From: Struthio camelus
Lineage: Eukaryota; Chordata; Aves; Struthioniformes; Struthionidae
Length of the DNA stretch: 64,000 nt
Direction of reading: 5' to 3'
Assembly: GCF_040807025.1 (NCBI RefSeq)
Contig: NC_090943.1
Location: 6,310,356 to 6,374,355, forward strand
The notes under the pieces are model-generated. The model was not told the DNA's origin, did no database searches, and saw nothing but the letters and a program-made list of their open reading frames with translations. A program made the translations under genes and the position numbers. Positions 1 to 22,440 of this stretch are shown piece after piece; positions within the stretch are counted from its first letter, which is position 1, and every line of letters starts with the position of its first letter.

Positions 1-10715
<10,715 letters not shown>

Positions 10716-10938
10716 TTCAAAGTTATAAGATCCAGGTGTTTCCTTTTTTTTTTCCCTTCCTTTTTTTAAAAATATCTCTCCTGGCTGTGCCTTTGGACCG
10801 TGGTGTCATTCATGAAGTCTTCAACTACTGCAGAACATCTTTCCTCGCGGTCTGTGTTTGGAGCCCACAACTGGGAACAAAGCATTTTCTCTAGCACTTT
10901 TTCATGGCTTGAAAGGGGAAATAAAGCAATTGCCTGGG

Positions 10939-11092
10939 TGTTCCTGTTCAAGTCAATGAGCAACACTATCCAGCACTTCATGTAGTAAGGACTTACACTG
11001 AATATATACATTTAAAGGCTGAGTCATTAATGTGGGAAGGCTCTATTGTAAACATTGAATAAAATCTGGGAATATAAAATGCTGGTATAAAA
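10939..11092 (-). repeat. Left arm of a 154-bp inverted repeat
   Basis: The reverse complement aligns without gaps to 11881-12034. By hand count about 127 of 154 positions agree (about 82%). The first 29 aligned bases (TTTTATACCAGCATTTTATA onward) and the GCTCATTGACTTGAA block are identical. It is probably one copy of an interspersed repeat whose family I could not name. Confidence 0.85.
11058..11063 (+). terminator. MYD88: Candidate MYD88 poly(A) signal AATAAA
   Basis: AATAAA 343 bases after the stop codon. It lies inside the left arm of the inverted repeat, so its use would keep the second arm out of the transcript. Another AATAAA is present at 10920-10925. Confidence 0.4.
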
Positions 11093-11880
11093 CATTAAAT
11101 AATCAAAGCCTCAAACTCCAGGCTTTTTAAAAAATATTTCATGTTATTTTAAGAGCTGTTTAATGGATATAGAAACTTCTAGGGTTGGGCTGGGAGCTTG
11201 TAGGGTGATGGTGTCTTTTCTAAATTGCATTGAAATCCCATGGCTGCTCACTGATGTACAGGAAGTAAGGTTTAAAATAAGGTTTTAATCTCAGGCCATT
11301 TCCTACTTGGTGAATGGCAGGGCCATGAGAATGACCAGTTTTGGGAGCCTTGTCTGCAGAGCCGAGCCTGCTCTGCCTGTCCGTTGCCAGTGAGCTGTGT
11401 GTCCTGGTCTGTGCTGCAGCCCTGCTGCTTGGGCAGCACGGAGGAATTTGCATTGCCAGTCCCTGGTCTGTGCTTGTTCTTAGGGTAGACAGTCTCCTTC
11501 AGTCTTTGTTTTTAAAAGAGTAGCAAACATATTTTAATTGTTTAGAAGCACTACAAAGAAAAGAATGGTTCTCACTTTGTTCTTAGCAATATCTGCAGTA
11601 TTGCAAAATTAGAGCAATTACTCTTGCAGTCATAACTAATGCAGCATTACTGAACTCTGTTTTCTGTTGGATATATTTTGCTCCTTAAGTTTTGTCCCAA
11701 TATGCCTTTTCTGTGTTCATTTACAGGGTGAATCCCTTGTCACTAGCATTTTCTGAGATAGTCCCTCAGGTTTGCTGTAAGTGATTAATTTTTGCTTATT
11801 AAAAGCAAGGACTATAACAAAGGATATGTTCTTGTAACATACTCTGTCTGTGTTCAGGTCACATTTAGTTAAGTGCCGTG

Positions 11881-12034
11881 TTTTATACCAGCATTTTATA
11901 TTCCCAGATCTTATTAAATGTTTAAATTCGAGCCTTCTTGTATTAGTGATTCAGTCTTTAAATGTTTATTTTTGGTGAAAGTCCTTACTACCCAAAATGT
12001 GAGGTACTGTTGCTCATTGACTTGAAGAGGAACA
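11881..12034 (+). repeat. Right arm of a 154-bp inverted repeat
   Basis: Partner of 10939-11092 in opposite orientation, with a spacer of 788 bases. Mismatches in the middle of the arm are mostly transitions, as expected of decayed CpG-rich or methylated repeat copies. An open frame at 11962-12180 starts in this arm, and its first two dozen codons resemble the antisense translation of the other arm. That reflects the shared DNA rather than a gene. Confidence 0.85.
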
Positions 12035-14378
12035 GATCTCTGCACCTTGTGGGATCAGACCTTAAGTTGTTTGAACTGGAAGAGCTGGCCAAAATACAGC
12101 TTTTTGAGATGCCTCAAAGATACAGGGATAAATATCAGATAAAGAGTGTGTTTGGGCTGCTTCAAAAAATTAAAGGGTAATGTTACTTTAATAGGAAAGC
12201 ATATTTTAATTAAGTGCCACAATTAATCATTAATGTATATTTGTGAATGGGGCTAGGAACAACATTGACATTTCTCTACATGTTAGATTTAGCCTTGAAT
12301 TTTGCAGACTTCAGTGCCACTTCAGTGGCTTTCATCACTTCTTGGTGCTTGGGGGTGGGAGGCAAGGGTGCTGCCCAAAGTGGTGTTTTAAAGGGACCTG
12401 TTGGTATATTAAACAGATTTTCAGTAAATATTTACTTTCTAAATAGGGAAGAGAGGAATTTTGCCTATGTATCTGCACTCGTTTGAACTCTACCACTTAG
12501 TTCATTCCTTCAGCCACTGACTCATGTTGATTTTATAGCTTAATGATTTACAGTTTACATGTTTAAGATTGTATCTGGTTGTCAGTCTTTTATAGTTTTT
12601 TTTTTTTTTTTGTAAAGCATTACCGCGGCTGAATTCTTCAGATAGAGACTTGTGCACCTATCTTTTTCTCTCTATGAAGGTGCGTGCTACAAAGGTCTGT
12701 CAACATCCCACTGCTGGTTCCTTCTAGCAGACAGGCCAGTCCTTGACTTCAACAAGAGAAGCGTGTTCACACACCTAACATTAGTGTCAGGGGACGTTTT
12801 TGAATAGGCCAACAAACTGGGCATGTTTCTGTCCCTCCTGTAAGTATAACTGCTACCATGGTGCTAAGAGAACATTGGCACCTTTCTGTCTTGCTAGATC
12901 AAGTGAGAAGTCCATGGGTGTGGGAGGAGAAAAGTTAAGCTGATGATGTGCTTCTAAGTCAGTTTATCTTCACGTGCTGTTGCTCTCAGGCCTCCCCTGC
13001 AGAAATGGAGACAGCTGCTTGCCTTGGCGTTTCTGCATAATCGTTAAATGTTAATTATATAATAGTTTCTGGAGGCTACTTGATCCCCCGTCACTCCTGG
13101 AGCTTGGAGAATTCTCATACTACGGAGTGTCTATAAACATTAATTATGGGTCATTACTGGCAGGACTGAACCAGATTCCTCTTCATTTAAGAACTGAAAG
13201 AACTTGTCTGGTGGCTTATTAAAGGGGAGAACAAAAACTTGAGGCTCTTTGGTCCAAACGCTAGAGGGAGGTAATGGTCCATGCTGCGAGCATTGGATTC
13301 AGAGCTGGTATCGAGCCAAGCCACCAGTTACACTGCGAGGGGGGAGAACTGAGGCACTGGAAAGCTGTGCGTGGTTTGAGTCCTGGGGGGAGACAAGAGG
13401 AGAGCTTTTTTTTCTTTCTTCTGCCCCTTGCACCTTCTTCTAGAGCGAATATACCTGAAATAATAGTTCACAAGTTTTGATGGCAGATTCAGCCTCTTAC
13501 AGTGTCTTCTGGATATGCATCCCGATGTGTGGTTTGGGACCTGGGATGTTGCAAATGAGCGAAAAATAATAACAGTTACATTAATAATAGATGATGTGGT
13601 GATCGATGGACTGAAAAAAGCACTGCTTCTGGAAGGGAAATGAAGAACAAGATTTCAATTTCTACATCTTCTGAATTCCACTAGATTAGCGTGCTATTCA
13701 AAATAATTCTAAAAGATGTCAGTGCTCAGGCTGGATCTTATTATCACCTAACTTCTATGCCTCGGTTCTTCCATCTGTCTATCTTGGATGCAGCACAAGT
13801 ATTTCTGTTAATGGAATGTTACTTTTTTAAAAGCAGTCAAAAATTGTCTTGTATGCTAAAATAACTCTTTTGGGGTAAAGAGAAGTAATAGCCCTAAAGT
13901 TACAAAATGTGTTTAAAATATATACCCTTTTACCTATAAAATCAAGTTTATGCACTTCTGACATTGCCATATCTGTTTTGTCATGGTGACTTTATTATGA
14001 CATCTATGAATGACATAATATCCAGTTATTGTAAACACATTTCAGCTGCAATTACGTGGTTCTCTTTTCCCCCCTTTTCACGCTCAGTGGAAGGGCCAAA
14101 TATTGAACACCTTTAAAAAAGGGACTTACAAATCATAACGTTACATTGTTTCCATTTTGTTTCTTTCCTTCACTGAAACTGTTGTAGTTGAATCTGTTAG
14201 TACCAAATCATTTATTTTTATATATAGATAAAAATATATATATTTATATCACTTTCTATCCTGATATGAATCTCTGGAAAAGCATATATATTGTATAGCC
14301 ATTCGAAAATAGTCAATTATTCTGTATTTTTTCTTCCAGCTTAAGAACAAACTATTGCTGCTTGTGAAAGCACAGTAA

Positions 14379-14384
14379 AATAAA
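14379..14384 (+). terminator. Candidate distal poly(A) signal AATAAA
   Basis: AATAAA in the context CAGTAAAATAAAGATG, with TGT/TTT-rich sequence about 100 bases downstream (TTTCATATTTGTTTTTCTTG region). It could end a long MYD88 3' UTR. Confidence 0.3.
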
Positions 14385-14950
14385 GATGAAAAATCCTACA
14401 GGCTGAATCTCCTTCTTGGGCATCAGAGAATATTAGGTTTAAAAGGGAAGTGTTAAGTGAGAAATAGTACTGGGCAGTTCTTTTCTGTTTTCATATTTGT
14501 TTTTCTTGAACAGTTTCCGTGGTGGAGGTTTTTGACTGTGTCTGGAACATGGAGAAGTACAGCTGTATCGCACCAAGAGGAAAATTGATAAGGAAGTGTA
14601 CTTCAGGCAGCTGATTCCTTTCCAGGTCTCACTTTTAGTTTTGCTGTCTGTAGTCTGTGTCTATCCCCGTGCCACCCTCTCTGCAGTGCTGGTACCAAAC
14701 ACGCTGGAGGTAATGGAGCCAAGGCTTGCATTTTCCACCTGCAGGAAGCAAAAGTGCTGCGTATTTAGCTCCTATTCGACATCCTTTCTAGAGATCCCAG
14801 CAAGAAATATATTGCCGTGCAGTGATATGGAGGATTTTGCCAGCTCTGTTTCCTTAGGCAAATGGCCAGGAGTGAGGCCAAGCCAGGGAAATAACTTAAA
14901 AATACAAACACAGCAACATTTGGGCCAAGGCCCTACCACAGGAAAAGAGA

Positions 14951-15005
14951 AAGAATCAGTGAATCATAGAAATGTTGCTTGGAAGAAATGTCTGGATGTC
15001 AAGGA
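14951..15005 (-). mobile_element. Possible decayed CR1 3' end
   Basis: GAATCATAGAAATGTTGCTTGGAAG resembles the reverse complement of the CR1 tail (atcatagaatggtttgggttggaag), but it is short and diverged. Confidence 0.3.
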
Positions 15006-18000
15006 TCAGCTTCACTTCATATCAGGAGAGGCTGTATTGTAAGCCTCTTGCAGGACAATATTCCCCATAAAGCTTATGAAATAATGTCTTTGCTACGGGT
15101 AACACAAACCAGCACGTGTATAGTAACATGGAAATCATTGCTGATATTATTATTCTAGGTAGAAATCATGGGCAAGAACTGCCTAGCAGGAGGGAGCATG
15201 GTCTCAGAAGCGCAGGAATCCCATCAGCTTTCAGTGATGCTTCATGCCATGCAGCTGTTTAGATGGTTTTTGAAAAATTAATGATTTCTGCCTGTGTTTG
15301 AAACTGCATGAGCATAGCTTGGAGTCAGGGGGGCCGGGGAGTCTAGTCGTGGTAGCTCTTTTCCATCTTCCTTCTTTTTGAGTCAGAAGAAATAACTCCC
15401 TGTCCTACCTGTCGCTGGTTTTGCAACTTTGATGCGGGAACTTCTCTGTGGGCACCACGTCCTCATTTCCTGAAGGACAGCACTTACCTGGCGAAATTCA
15501 GTAACTGGTACGAACTGTTCCGGGCTTCAGAGGTGGGTGGTGACAGATGACGTATTGCCCCTTGATGGATCAAATTCTGTTTTTCATTTCATGAAAACAG
15601 TTGCTTTATCATGACAGAGGCACTCTTTGGTCCAGCGGGCACATTAACAAGAAGAAAATTAGCATAGGGAGGAAAATGTAATTATGCATAAAAAACAGGC
15701 TGGGAAAATGTTGTTTGATCATCTTGGAAACATACTTTAACAAGGCAACAAAAAGAAAAAAACAAGATACACATCACTGGAAAACATGCTAACAGAATTT
15801 ATTAAAAAGAACCGCTGTCAGACCTATTGGGGTTTCAGTGGCTAAAAAACAACTAGACATGCACTGTATACAAATGTTTCTCTAAAGGTAGTTTTCTCTA
15901 GGTGCTGTATTATAGCTATTTTTGGTTCAGCTGATCCCCACCAGGATTTTGAGATGACTTTGAACCTGACTGAACTTCTTGATGAGTGCTATCAAGCCAT
16001 GTCCAACAGCCTTGTTTATTTTCTAGCAAAATCTGCAGTCTGCAGAATGAAAATTGTTGTCGGCATTCTGGAGCTGCCACTGCTCTCTAAAGGTTTAATT
16101 AATTGAGCATGTATTTAAGTGTTAAGCCATTCCAAAGGCTGATTTATAAACAAGGCATTTTCCGCTCCTACTGCAGAGGCCAGTTTAGCAATGTGCCTTC
16201 CCGTCCCCCCGTTTCTGCTGATAAACCTGCCTGTGCAGTGCCAGGGGTTGGGGCTGTCCATGTCTGACCTGGACAATGCTTTATTGTATCTGAGCCAGGA
16301 TAAGATGGGCTGCCCAAATGCGTGTTGTGAACTGCTGCTCTGTTCTGCGTGGGATAAAACCCCTCAGGTCAGAGGACGGGTGTTTCATCTGCTGCGGTTG
16401 CACTTTCTCCTGGCTGGCAGCAGGACTTGCGGTCAGTGGAAGGGAGGAGGTTGCCCCTCATTCTGCTATTCATTTCCTCCAATTCCTAAATGTGTTTAGC
16501 TTGTTTTTTGGTGGGGCTGGAGTGGAAGCAAGGAATGAACTTGGTCTCTTGACAAAAGAATGCCTGGAAACGCTGCTGCTCTCTCAAACCCCCGTTCTTA
16601 GCAAATGGGGAGCGCTCCAGGGAGACAGCGTGGTGGTAGATGGCTGGTAACAGAGAGGCTCAGGGAGGACTGCACGAGGGTTTCCTCTTGAGCTCTTTCC
16701 TTTGGCGTCCTCCAAGGCTCATCATACACCAGAGCCCTGGAACATCCACCTTGCTTGCCTTGGACCACCTTAGTGGAGCTTGGTCTCCAGGAGAGAGGTT
16801 CTGCTTCTCACCCCCATCAGCTCATGTCCCTTCTCTGCTCCCGCAGGCTCCTTCACACCCTGCACCCCACAGCACCCACCCAGGAGACTGGGCTTCAGCT
16901 GTCCTCCTCTTCAGCTGCCTTGGGGCTGGTCCCTCAGGAGGGGCGCTGCCCAGTGTCATCTGGTCACCTCCTGACGCCGCAGGGCAGAATGAGGTACTGG
17001 TGGTACCGATCGGTGGCTGTGCCCGAGGGCAGCACCACGACCGAGCATCCGGATTTGCCTTGGACCAGATAGATTTCATTCTGCTCTCCGCCCAGCCACC
17101 CTGTCCAGTAAGGAAAGGGCAAAAGTAGCAGGGCAGGCTGGATGCCAGCCCTGCGGGGAGAAGTTTGGTGCTGGCTCCTAAGGCAGGTGGCTGCCTTGGG
17201 GGAGCTGGGGACGGCTGCGTGGAGGTGCCAAGCTAGACCGTGCTGGACCAGGAGGAGGAGACCCTTGCTCCGCGTCTAGTGAGAACCTATGGGCTGAACC
17301 CTGTGAATCCTGTTCGCTTGTTACTGAAATCAAACTCAGGAGGCAATAAAATGGGTCTTCATCCACCGTTTGGGGTGCCAACGTATGGATTTATAGCAAA
17401 TATGTTCAGGCAAATGTGTGTGGGTGCAATAAAATGAACTTTCCCAAACTTTCTGCAGCATTTTTCTGGCTCTGGTCTTCAGATATGTTCGCCTTCTGTT
17501 TGTGTCAGCAGAACTAATTTAAGAGCAATAAGCCCTAAGGTGCTTAACTGCTTGTGTGCTGGTTGGAGATCTCTTGGCTCAGAAACAAAATACACCATCC
17601 AAATGTGGAAAACTGCATAAGTGAATCTGAAGATGCAGGTCTGTTCCATGTTCTTCCAGAGCAACTGTAAACCCCACGGACTGCTTTAGAGTAATGCTTT
17701 CAAAAATGCTCGGAAATCTGGGTGACTGACTTAAAACTATCAGATCTGTGGAGATGTAGTATTTTTGGCAGCACCTGGCAGATATTTCTGACCGAAATAT
17801 ATGTGGAAATGAGATTTAAAGTGCATTAAGTTGAGGGCTAAAATGGACATTGCCCTTAAAATGTCAGTGGCTCAGCATCTCTAAAACTTCACATGGTAAT
17901 AAAAGAACATCATTTTTCCGTATTAGTAAAGGGCCTTGGAGATTTTTAGAAAGAAAGGCAAGGAAGAGATGTGCCACGTTTTTTACTCTAAAAATATTTA

Positions 18001-21000
18001 CTGTAAAAATGACTATTGCTTGTTTTTCCTAATACAGTTGTTCCTCAGCCTCCTTGGTGGCTTAACCTCTCTCAGCAATGCACCTGGCTGCTGGTGAGCC
18101 GCGTTGTTTTATCGAGCACTGGGAACGGGAGCTTTTAAGATTTTCTCTCTGAGCTCTCAGAAATCTCTCCTAATCAGCATGCTGCTCTTGACAGACGGCT
18201 TTTTCTTTCGCTCCAAGACATGCATATTGATCAGGCGTTGCCTTTTGTTACCTAGCATCCTGCCATCGATTTTAATTGTCCCCGATTGAAGAGGAAGCAT
18301 TCAGTACACGTAGAATCGCCAAGGATGAAATTTTGCTTGCTGCACCTTTCGCCAGACGGTGCGCGCACAGCTAAGCCCTGAGGAGCTGTGGGTAGCCCTC
18401 TCGGCTAGCAATCTGCACAAATTATGCTGCAGTCAATTTTTCTCTATTAAATCAGTTTCTGATTCTCTGTGACAGCTTCCCCTGCCACAGGATTTCACAC
18501 TTCAGCCGTTTGTTTCCGAGGTGCCACGCTGTTTTTTTGTGGTGCTGGTGATTCATCTAACCCGCAGATATGTTGCTCCTGTCTTCCCAGTTCCCTTTTG
18601 CCACTTCTCTCCTTAAAAGATTTGTATGACTCCAAGTGAGGGCTAAAGAAAGGACTCTTGGTGAGGCTCCCTCTCAGCCTCTCTATTCCCTGGAGAGGTT
18701 TGGGCACCTTCCCACTTCCTGGGACATCCGGATCAACTCCCAAATTCGTGGCGAGCCAAATAGACCTCAGCAGCAGCCAGCAAATGCAAAAAGGCCTTGG
18801 ATTTTGATCTGACTTGATGCTTCTTGTGGCTCCTCTCTGGCTCCTTGTCAGCCCATGGGGCTTCTCCTGGGCTGGTCCCTGCAGCTCCCTCTCCTGCTGC
18901 TGCCCTGGGACAGCCTCTCTAAGAAGAAAACACAGCTTGAGCCTGTATTTGAGAGAGTGCTGAATCTTTCCATCCCTCCGGTGCAAAATGCCGAAGCTAG
19001 GAGCTTGGTGGCATCCATTAATTCTCCTTCTGCCTGCAGAAAAATTTCTCATAGTTAGCTTGGTCCCATCTTTTTAAAACATTCGTGCACTCTTGGAGGG
19101 CTTTCCTAAAAAAACATTTCTTGAAAACTCTGTATATAAAGACAGTGGTCTCCTCCCACTGTCCTTCCGGTTCTAGGTTTTCCTTGACTTCAGACACACA
19201 GAAAGGATCCTATTTTTAGTAGTCAGTAGTCAATGACACAGGAATTCATGAGCAGGGAGGAAAGGATGTGAACTATCCAAATAGTTTTTTTTTTTTTTTC
19301 ATGAGGCCTCTTTACATTTCTGTCTCCATAGTAATAAGCTATGAGTCACTGTTACACAGACCTATTAGACAATTATTGTAAACCCATGTCATTAGAACCT
19401 GCTAATGGGAACCGCTAACCTTGCTTGGCCTCAGCTTAGCTGGGTGCAAAGCGATATTGGCCATTAATGTAGATAAGAACAATATTCCCTCACACATCTT
19501 ATTTCCAGATGGCAAAAAGTAAATGAACTTATGTTTAATTCTATCTTCTTATTTCTATTTCTTTTTCTCCTTGCATTTTAAGTGAATTCATCTTCCTTCA
19601 TTGCCCTGTTACAGAACATGTTTTATTTTATTTCTCCAAAGCATTTACCAGCTGTAAAGCGGACAGATCTGGTCAGAGCGCTCCCAGGCTGGCGGACTAC
19701 CCACACAATATCAACAGGGAGCACCGGTGTCTCCTCCCAGAGCTGTTTTCAGGACTGACCAAAAGACCTGCCACGACCGGCCCTGAAAAGGAGATTTAAG
19801 TACCCAGGGACGCTCAGGACTTGTCTGCTGCAGCGAGCGGCAAGGAGGGGATCTTCTCTGGCACCGTTATAGCATCTAATGTCCGGACTTCTGTCTCTAC
19901 TATTTTTTTTAAGAGTTTTATTGAATATTAACATGTTTGAAGCACTCTTAAATATAGTCATGCAAAGTGTTACATAACAGACCAAGCATCAGTCTTTGGC
20001 CTCTCTTCATAAACGACAAAGCAGTGACAGCCCAGGTGAACACACTGGTGCATTAGGGCCTGGATGTTTGCATCAGATTTCTTTTGCACTTTCAAAGCAG
20101 AGCAGAAAAACTCTGAAACACATTATCAATCCCCCCTGACTTGCTCGGCTGTCCAGAAAATGTTTTATGATAGAGATTTACCATTCACAGAAGAGGCCAG
20201 AGGGAAAACCCTTCTGTCCGGAGAAGCTGTTCCAAAGAGATAACTAGATTCTCACAGCTGACAGAGGTGTGGACATGTGAAATGTCCTTTATTAGCTTCT
20301 TTGAGGACAAAGCAGTATGAAGAAAGTATTATTGTATTCCAGAGCAGAGCAAGAACTGATTATTAAATGTAGTTCCAGTACATGGTAATCAAGATCTTGT
20401 TCTAATTAACTATTTCGTAAACCTAACATCAATTTTATACTAGATTTCAAGGAGGCAGCAAAGCTGTGATCTGTTACTGACAGCGTTAATTGGCTTTCAA
20501 TTTATACACTAAAAAGCATAAACTTAGAATAAAAGAGAAAGAAGTACGACCTTGTCTTGGTCATAAGCGCTTTACTTGTTTCCTAATGCTTAAAATCTGG
20601 GGCATAATTTTCAGCGGAGAAAGTAGGAGAATAGTGTAGCGTTTCTGCTAGCTGAGAGGCAGTGATGATGGGATAAGAAATGTGTTTGCAGAGTGAAAGC
20701 TGGTTTCAGTAAACAGACTGTGAGAACCAGAATTCACCTGTTAGAACCGGGCCTTCAGCTACTTGACTTCAAAGTGACCTCAAAGGAGAATTTAAAATGA
20801 CTTAGCACGCTACCCGTGAATGACAGGGTGGAGATACGTGGTAGTACACAGGATCATTTATAGAAACCTGCCGACGTGGTTGACACTGGCATTTGGCTTG
20901 TGGTTTGAAAACGTTCCACCAAACTGATTATTAAAAACTTGCTCCGATCAGAGGATTTTAAATCACTGCTCCTTACTTCACTGCACGGTCCTTGCCTCAT

Positions 21001-21839
21001 TTCTCAAAAACCAAAGCAAAAATGGCATGAGAAATCCCCGGAGATAAATTGCATGCTTGTATTTGTTGGCTACAGACCAAAGAGCCTTGCCCTTTGTTAA
21101 ATAATCAGATACCGTTTGATGGACTAAGTTCCCTTCAATAAACCTGCAAGTATTTCCATCAAGAACGAATAGCAGGCAAATTTTGTAGTGAAACAAGGTC
21201 GAGCGTTCTCCTTGCCAGAGCACGCTTGCACTATTATGAATGTAATAAGACAGGCATTGTTAGGCTCCCTCTTGCTTTGGTAAACCACGACCGTACCAAG
21301 CAGTTCAATAAGCACATTAACTGCTACTGTTTGTGAGAATCATGGTAGCTAATGCGCAGTCCCTTACGAGCAGCAGTTTATGATGCTTTAAAAAGCCTTT
21401 GACTAGAAACGCGGCAGCAAATTCCATAGCCTAAAACACAACTGAACTGTGACACTACATGCTTCTGCATGACTGTTCCGAAAGAGCAACTTCCAGGCTA
21501 ACTGTACCAAAAAGAAAACTATATTTGAGAGTAAGTTGAAATCTGAAATGCCTCAATAGGCAAACTGGAGTTATTAAGGCTAGTTTTCTACAGTCCCGGT
21601 GTAAATAAAGTTTACTTATGATCACACTGATGATGAGGATATCTTACCATTGAGGACCCTTTACAGGTACTAAAGCTATTCACTTTGCACAGAATATTAG
21701 AGTCACCATCCCACCCATTAAATATCGGTTTTATGATAGCCACTATTATATGAGCCAAAAAAAAAAAAGAAAAGCAAAGCTGGTCTGTGCCATTAAGTTT
21801 CATTGAAATAGCATGTAATTGTCCTCTCAAAGGCAGGAA

Positions 21840-21932
21840 ACAGAATCACAGAATCACAGAATCGTTTAGGTTGGAAGGGACCTCTGGAGATCATCTAGTC
21901 CAACCTCCCTGCTCAAGCAGGGTCCTCTAGAG
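21840..21932 (-). mobile_element. CR1 LINE 3' end, antisense
   Basis: Three ACAGAATC octamers (the reverse complement of the ATTCTGTG tail of CR1) at 21840-21863 are followed by TTTAGGTTGGAAGGGACCTC, TGGAGATCATCTAGTCCAAC and CTGCTCAAGCAGGGTCC. This is a near-consensus avian CR1 3' end, so relatively young, inserted on the minus strand and severely 5'-truncated. Confidence 0.95.
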
Positions 21933-22379
21933 CATATGCCTTATGAGGATGAAAGCCTTTTGTGTGCACACAGGTGTGCACAGACCTGTGAGCTAGCCAT
22001 CTCCAAAGGCTCAGAGCCAGCTGGGAGGAAACACCAGCCCCAGGGACATTGATGAAACACAGCGGTCAGGGTAAAGCCTTTATGCAGCAGCAGAAGCAAT
22101 GGGAGGAGGGGATCGCCTGCTCCAATCATTGAGATATTAAATTTTAAGTCAAGAAGTATAGCAAACCCAGATCTGAGACCTTTTCTCAGACTGTAGCTTT
22201 CCTACCAGAAAGAAGTCTAGAGTTCTTCCACTTCTCACTCTTCCCTAATGCCTGGTAGAGAGCGGAGGTGGATACGCAGGCAACTGCTTTTCCACTTCAG
22301 ACTTCTACTAAAATGTCTTGTTATTACAACAAACCACTTGCCGCGGCAGCACCACTTTACAGGCTGTTTTATAAATAGA

Positions 22380-22440
22380 GACATTTCCTCTACCCTGAAA
22401 AGCTTACAACCTACATGAGACAGACAAAATAAAGCGAATC
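22380..22440 (+). repeat. Old SINE-like repeat fragment
   Basis: CCCTGAAAAGCTTACAACCT followed by GAGACAGACAAAATAAAG matches the 'ccccgaagagcttacaatct ... agacaagacagacaaag' segment that belongs to the same sauropsid repeat as the relic at 8545-8790, in the same orientation. Confidence 0.5.

Larger units (their letters stand above)
10716..14400 (+). other. MYD88: MYD88 3' UTR candidates and immediate downstream DNA
   Basis: No coding signal was recognised. Three AATAAA hexamers are candidate poly(A) signals: 10920-10925, 11058-11063 and 14379-14384. The first two would give a 3' UTR of a few hundred bases. The third follows an AT-rich stretch (about 14205-14300) and would give a 3.7-kb UTR. 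A 154-bp inverted repeat has its arms at 10939-11092 and 11881-12034. Which end is used cannot be decided from sequence. Confidence 0.5.

Noticed and set aside
11962-12180. Open frame resembling the antisense frame at 10766-11011, considered as a duplicated gene
   Set aside because: The similarity lies within the 154-bp inverted repeat and does not extend beyond it. No purifying pattern is visible, so it is repeat DNA.
13467-13643. 58-codon open stretch (includes MHPDVWFGTWDVANERK) followed about 740 bases later by AATAAA, considered as a terminal exon
   Set aside because: The length is not significant by chance, no known protein was recognised, and no upstream exon could be linked. A protein search would settle it.
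14596-15042. 148-codon open frame downstream of MYD88
   Set aside because: It has no recognisable domain, and its 3' part overlaps a possible decayed CR1 tail.
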